Shown: in pieces, positions 15,652 to 16,296 of the stretch
Numbering within the stretch: the first letter of the stretch is position 1
How the letters are laid out: the number at the start of each line of letters is the position of its first letter
Source: Rhodospirillales bacterium
GTDB lineage: Bacteria; Pseudomonadota; Alphaproteobacteria; CACIAM-22H2
DNA length: 16,296 nt
Direction of reading: 5' to 3'
NCBI GenBank assembly: GCA_016195145.1
Contig: JACQAF010000097.1
Coordinates: 1 to 16,296, forward strand
Translations under genes and position numbers: made by a program
The notes under the pieces: model-generated
What the model saw: only the letters and a program-made list of their open reading frames with translations
Databases searched by the model: none
What the model was told of the DNA's origin: nothing

Positions 15652-16296
15652 ATGATGCTGCTCGAAACGATCCGTCGCCGATTTCATCCATTGCACGTTT
15701 TGCGGCGCGCCCGGGTAGCCAAATATTTTGGCATCCTAGACATACGCTTACCGGTGCGGGTGCATGGGGTGGACCGGCGCATTTATGTCCGCTTGCTTCG
15801 GCATTTATCGTCGATTATCGATAACCGGCTTATCGAAACCGAGCTCACCGCGCTGATCCGCGTGTTGGTTGCACGCGATCGTCCGGCGATGTTCTGGGAT
15901 ATCGGCGCCCATATCGGTTTTTACAGCTGGATGTTTTTGACGCTATCGCCATCCGGCCATGTCGTGATGTTCGAGCCGGATCCCGGGAATCGGGATCTGA
16001 TCCGGCGAACGCTGGCGGGGGATATGAATCCGAACGTCGTGGTGTTGCCGTATGCCATAAGCGATGAAAATGGCGAGGCCGTTTTCGAGCGCGATCCGAT
16101 CTCCGGCGCAACCGGCGGCTTGACGCGCGACCGCGCTACCTTTGTGGCCCGGAATTTCGGCATCGCGGCGCCGACCATGACGGTGGCGACGCATACCCTC
16201 GACCGGATAATGGAATCGCCGAAGTTTGCCGCCATGCCGCCGGCGTTGATCAAGATGGATATCGAAGGGGCGGAACTGCAGGCGCTGCGCGGCGGC
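15652..16296 (+). CDS. FkbM-family methyltransferase (3' partial)
   Basis: The frame runs to the right edge, giving 215 residues of an incomplete protein. WDIGAHIGFYS (82-92) is the FkbM SAM-binding motif, MFEPDP (106-111) the second acidic motif, and LIKMDIEGAELQALRGG (199-215) the family's C-terminal signature. FkbM-type enzymes O-methylate polyketides and, in polysaccharide clusters, sugars of glycans or glycolipids. Upstream residues 31-60 (RLPVRVHGVDRRIYVRLLRH and following) fit the usual N-terminal part. ATG codons at 15652 and 15655 are adjacent; no ribosome site decides between them, and I chose the first. The frame is open further left but without a better start. It is divergent from methyltransferase B. 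Confidence 0.85.
   Translation, partial: MMLLETIRRRFHPLHVLRRARVAKYFGILDIRLPVRVHGVDRRIYVRLLRHLSSIIDNRLIETELTALIRVLVARDRPAMFWDIGAHIGFYSWMFLTLSPSGHVVMFEPDPGNRDLIRRTLAGDMNPNVVVLPYAISDENGEAVFERDPISGATGGLTRDRATFVARNFGIAAPTMTVATHTLDRIMESPKFAAMPPALIKMDIEGAELQALRGG

Overview
The window looks like part of the genome of a high-GC alphaproteobacterium, possibly Rhodospirillales-like; this rests on base composition, codon use and gene types only, so the taxonomic guess is soft. It is a surface-polysaccharide (exopolysaccharide or O-antigen) biosynthesis locus of the Wzx/Wzy type, with a signalling gene at its left edge. No RNA genes, insertion sequences, CRISPR arrays or phage genes were seen.

Left part (1-4087). 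A 5'-truncated membrane sensor with a PAS domain and a degenerate HD-GYP domain runs rightward. It converges on a small leftward SAM-dependent methyltransferase. A rightward pair follows: a metallophosphatase of the bacterial PPP family and a UDP-glucuronate decarboxylase (UDP-xylose synthase), which suggests that the polymer contains xylose or a xylose-derived sugar.

Main part (4109-15317). Nine leftward genes, in transcription order from 15317: methyltransferase B, a GT4 glycosyltransferase, methyltransferase A (a paralogue of B), an asparagine-synthase-like amidotransferase, a GT9 (heptosyltransferase-like) enzyme, a second GT4, a Wzx-like flippase, a third GT4, and a Wzy-like polymerase/ligase. 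The GT4-flippase-GT4-polymerase block is chained by ATGA and TAATG overlaps, and methyltransferase A overlaps the amidotransferase by TAATG, so translational coupling is likely. The genes together would build a repeat unit from several sugars, methylate and possibly amidate it, flip it across the inner membrane and polymerise it. No initiating sugar-phosphate transferase, co-polymerase (Wzc) or export protein (Wza) is present, so these must lie elsewhere.

Right part (15318-16296). An AT-rich 334-base divergent intergenic region separates methyltransferase B from a rightward FkbM-family methyltransferase cut off by the right edge.

The most notable points are: (i) the amidotransferase gene carries an internal out-of-frame deletion that removes the middle of its glutaminase domain; (ii) the HD-GYP domain has lost most of its metal ligands; (iii) two paralogous methyltransferases flank one glycosyltransferase, and one has a changed active-site-region motif; (iv) small hairpins lie on or beside many stop codons. 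No clearly novel multi-gene system was recognised.
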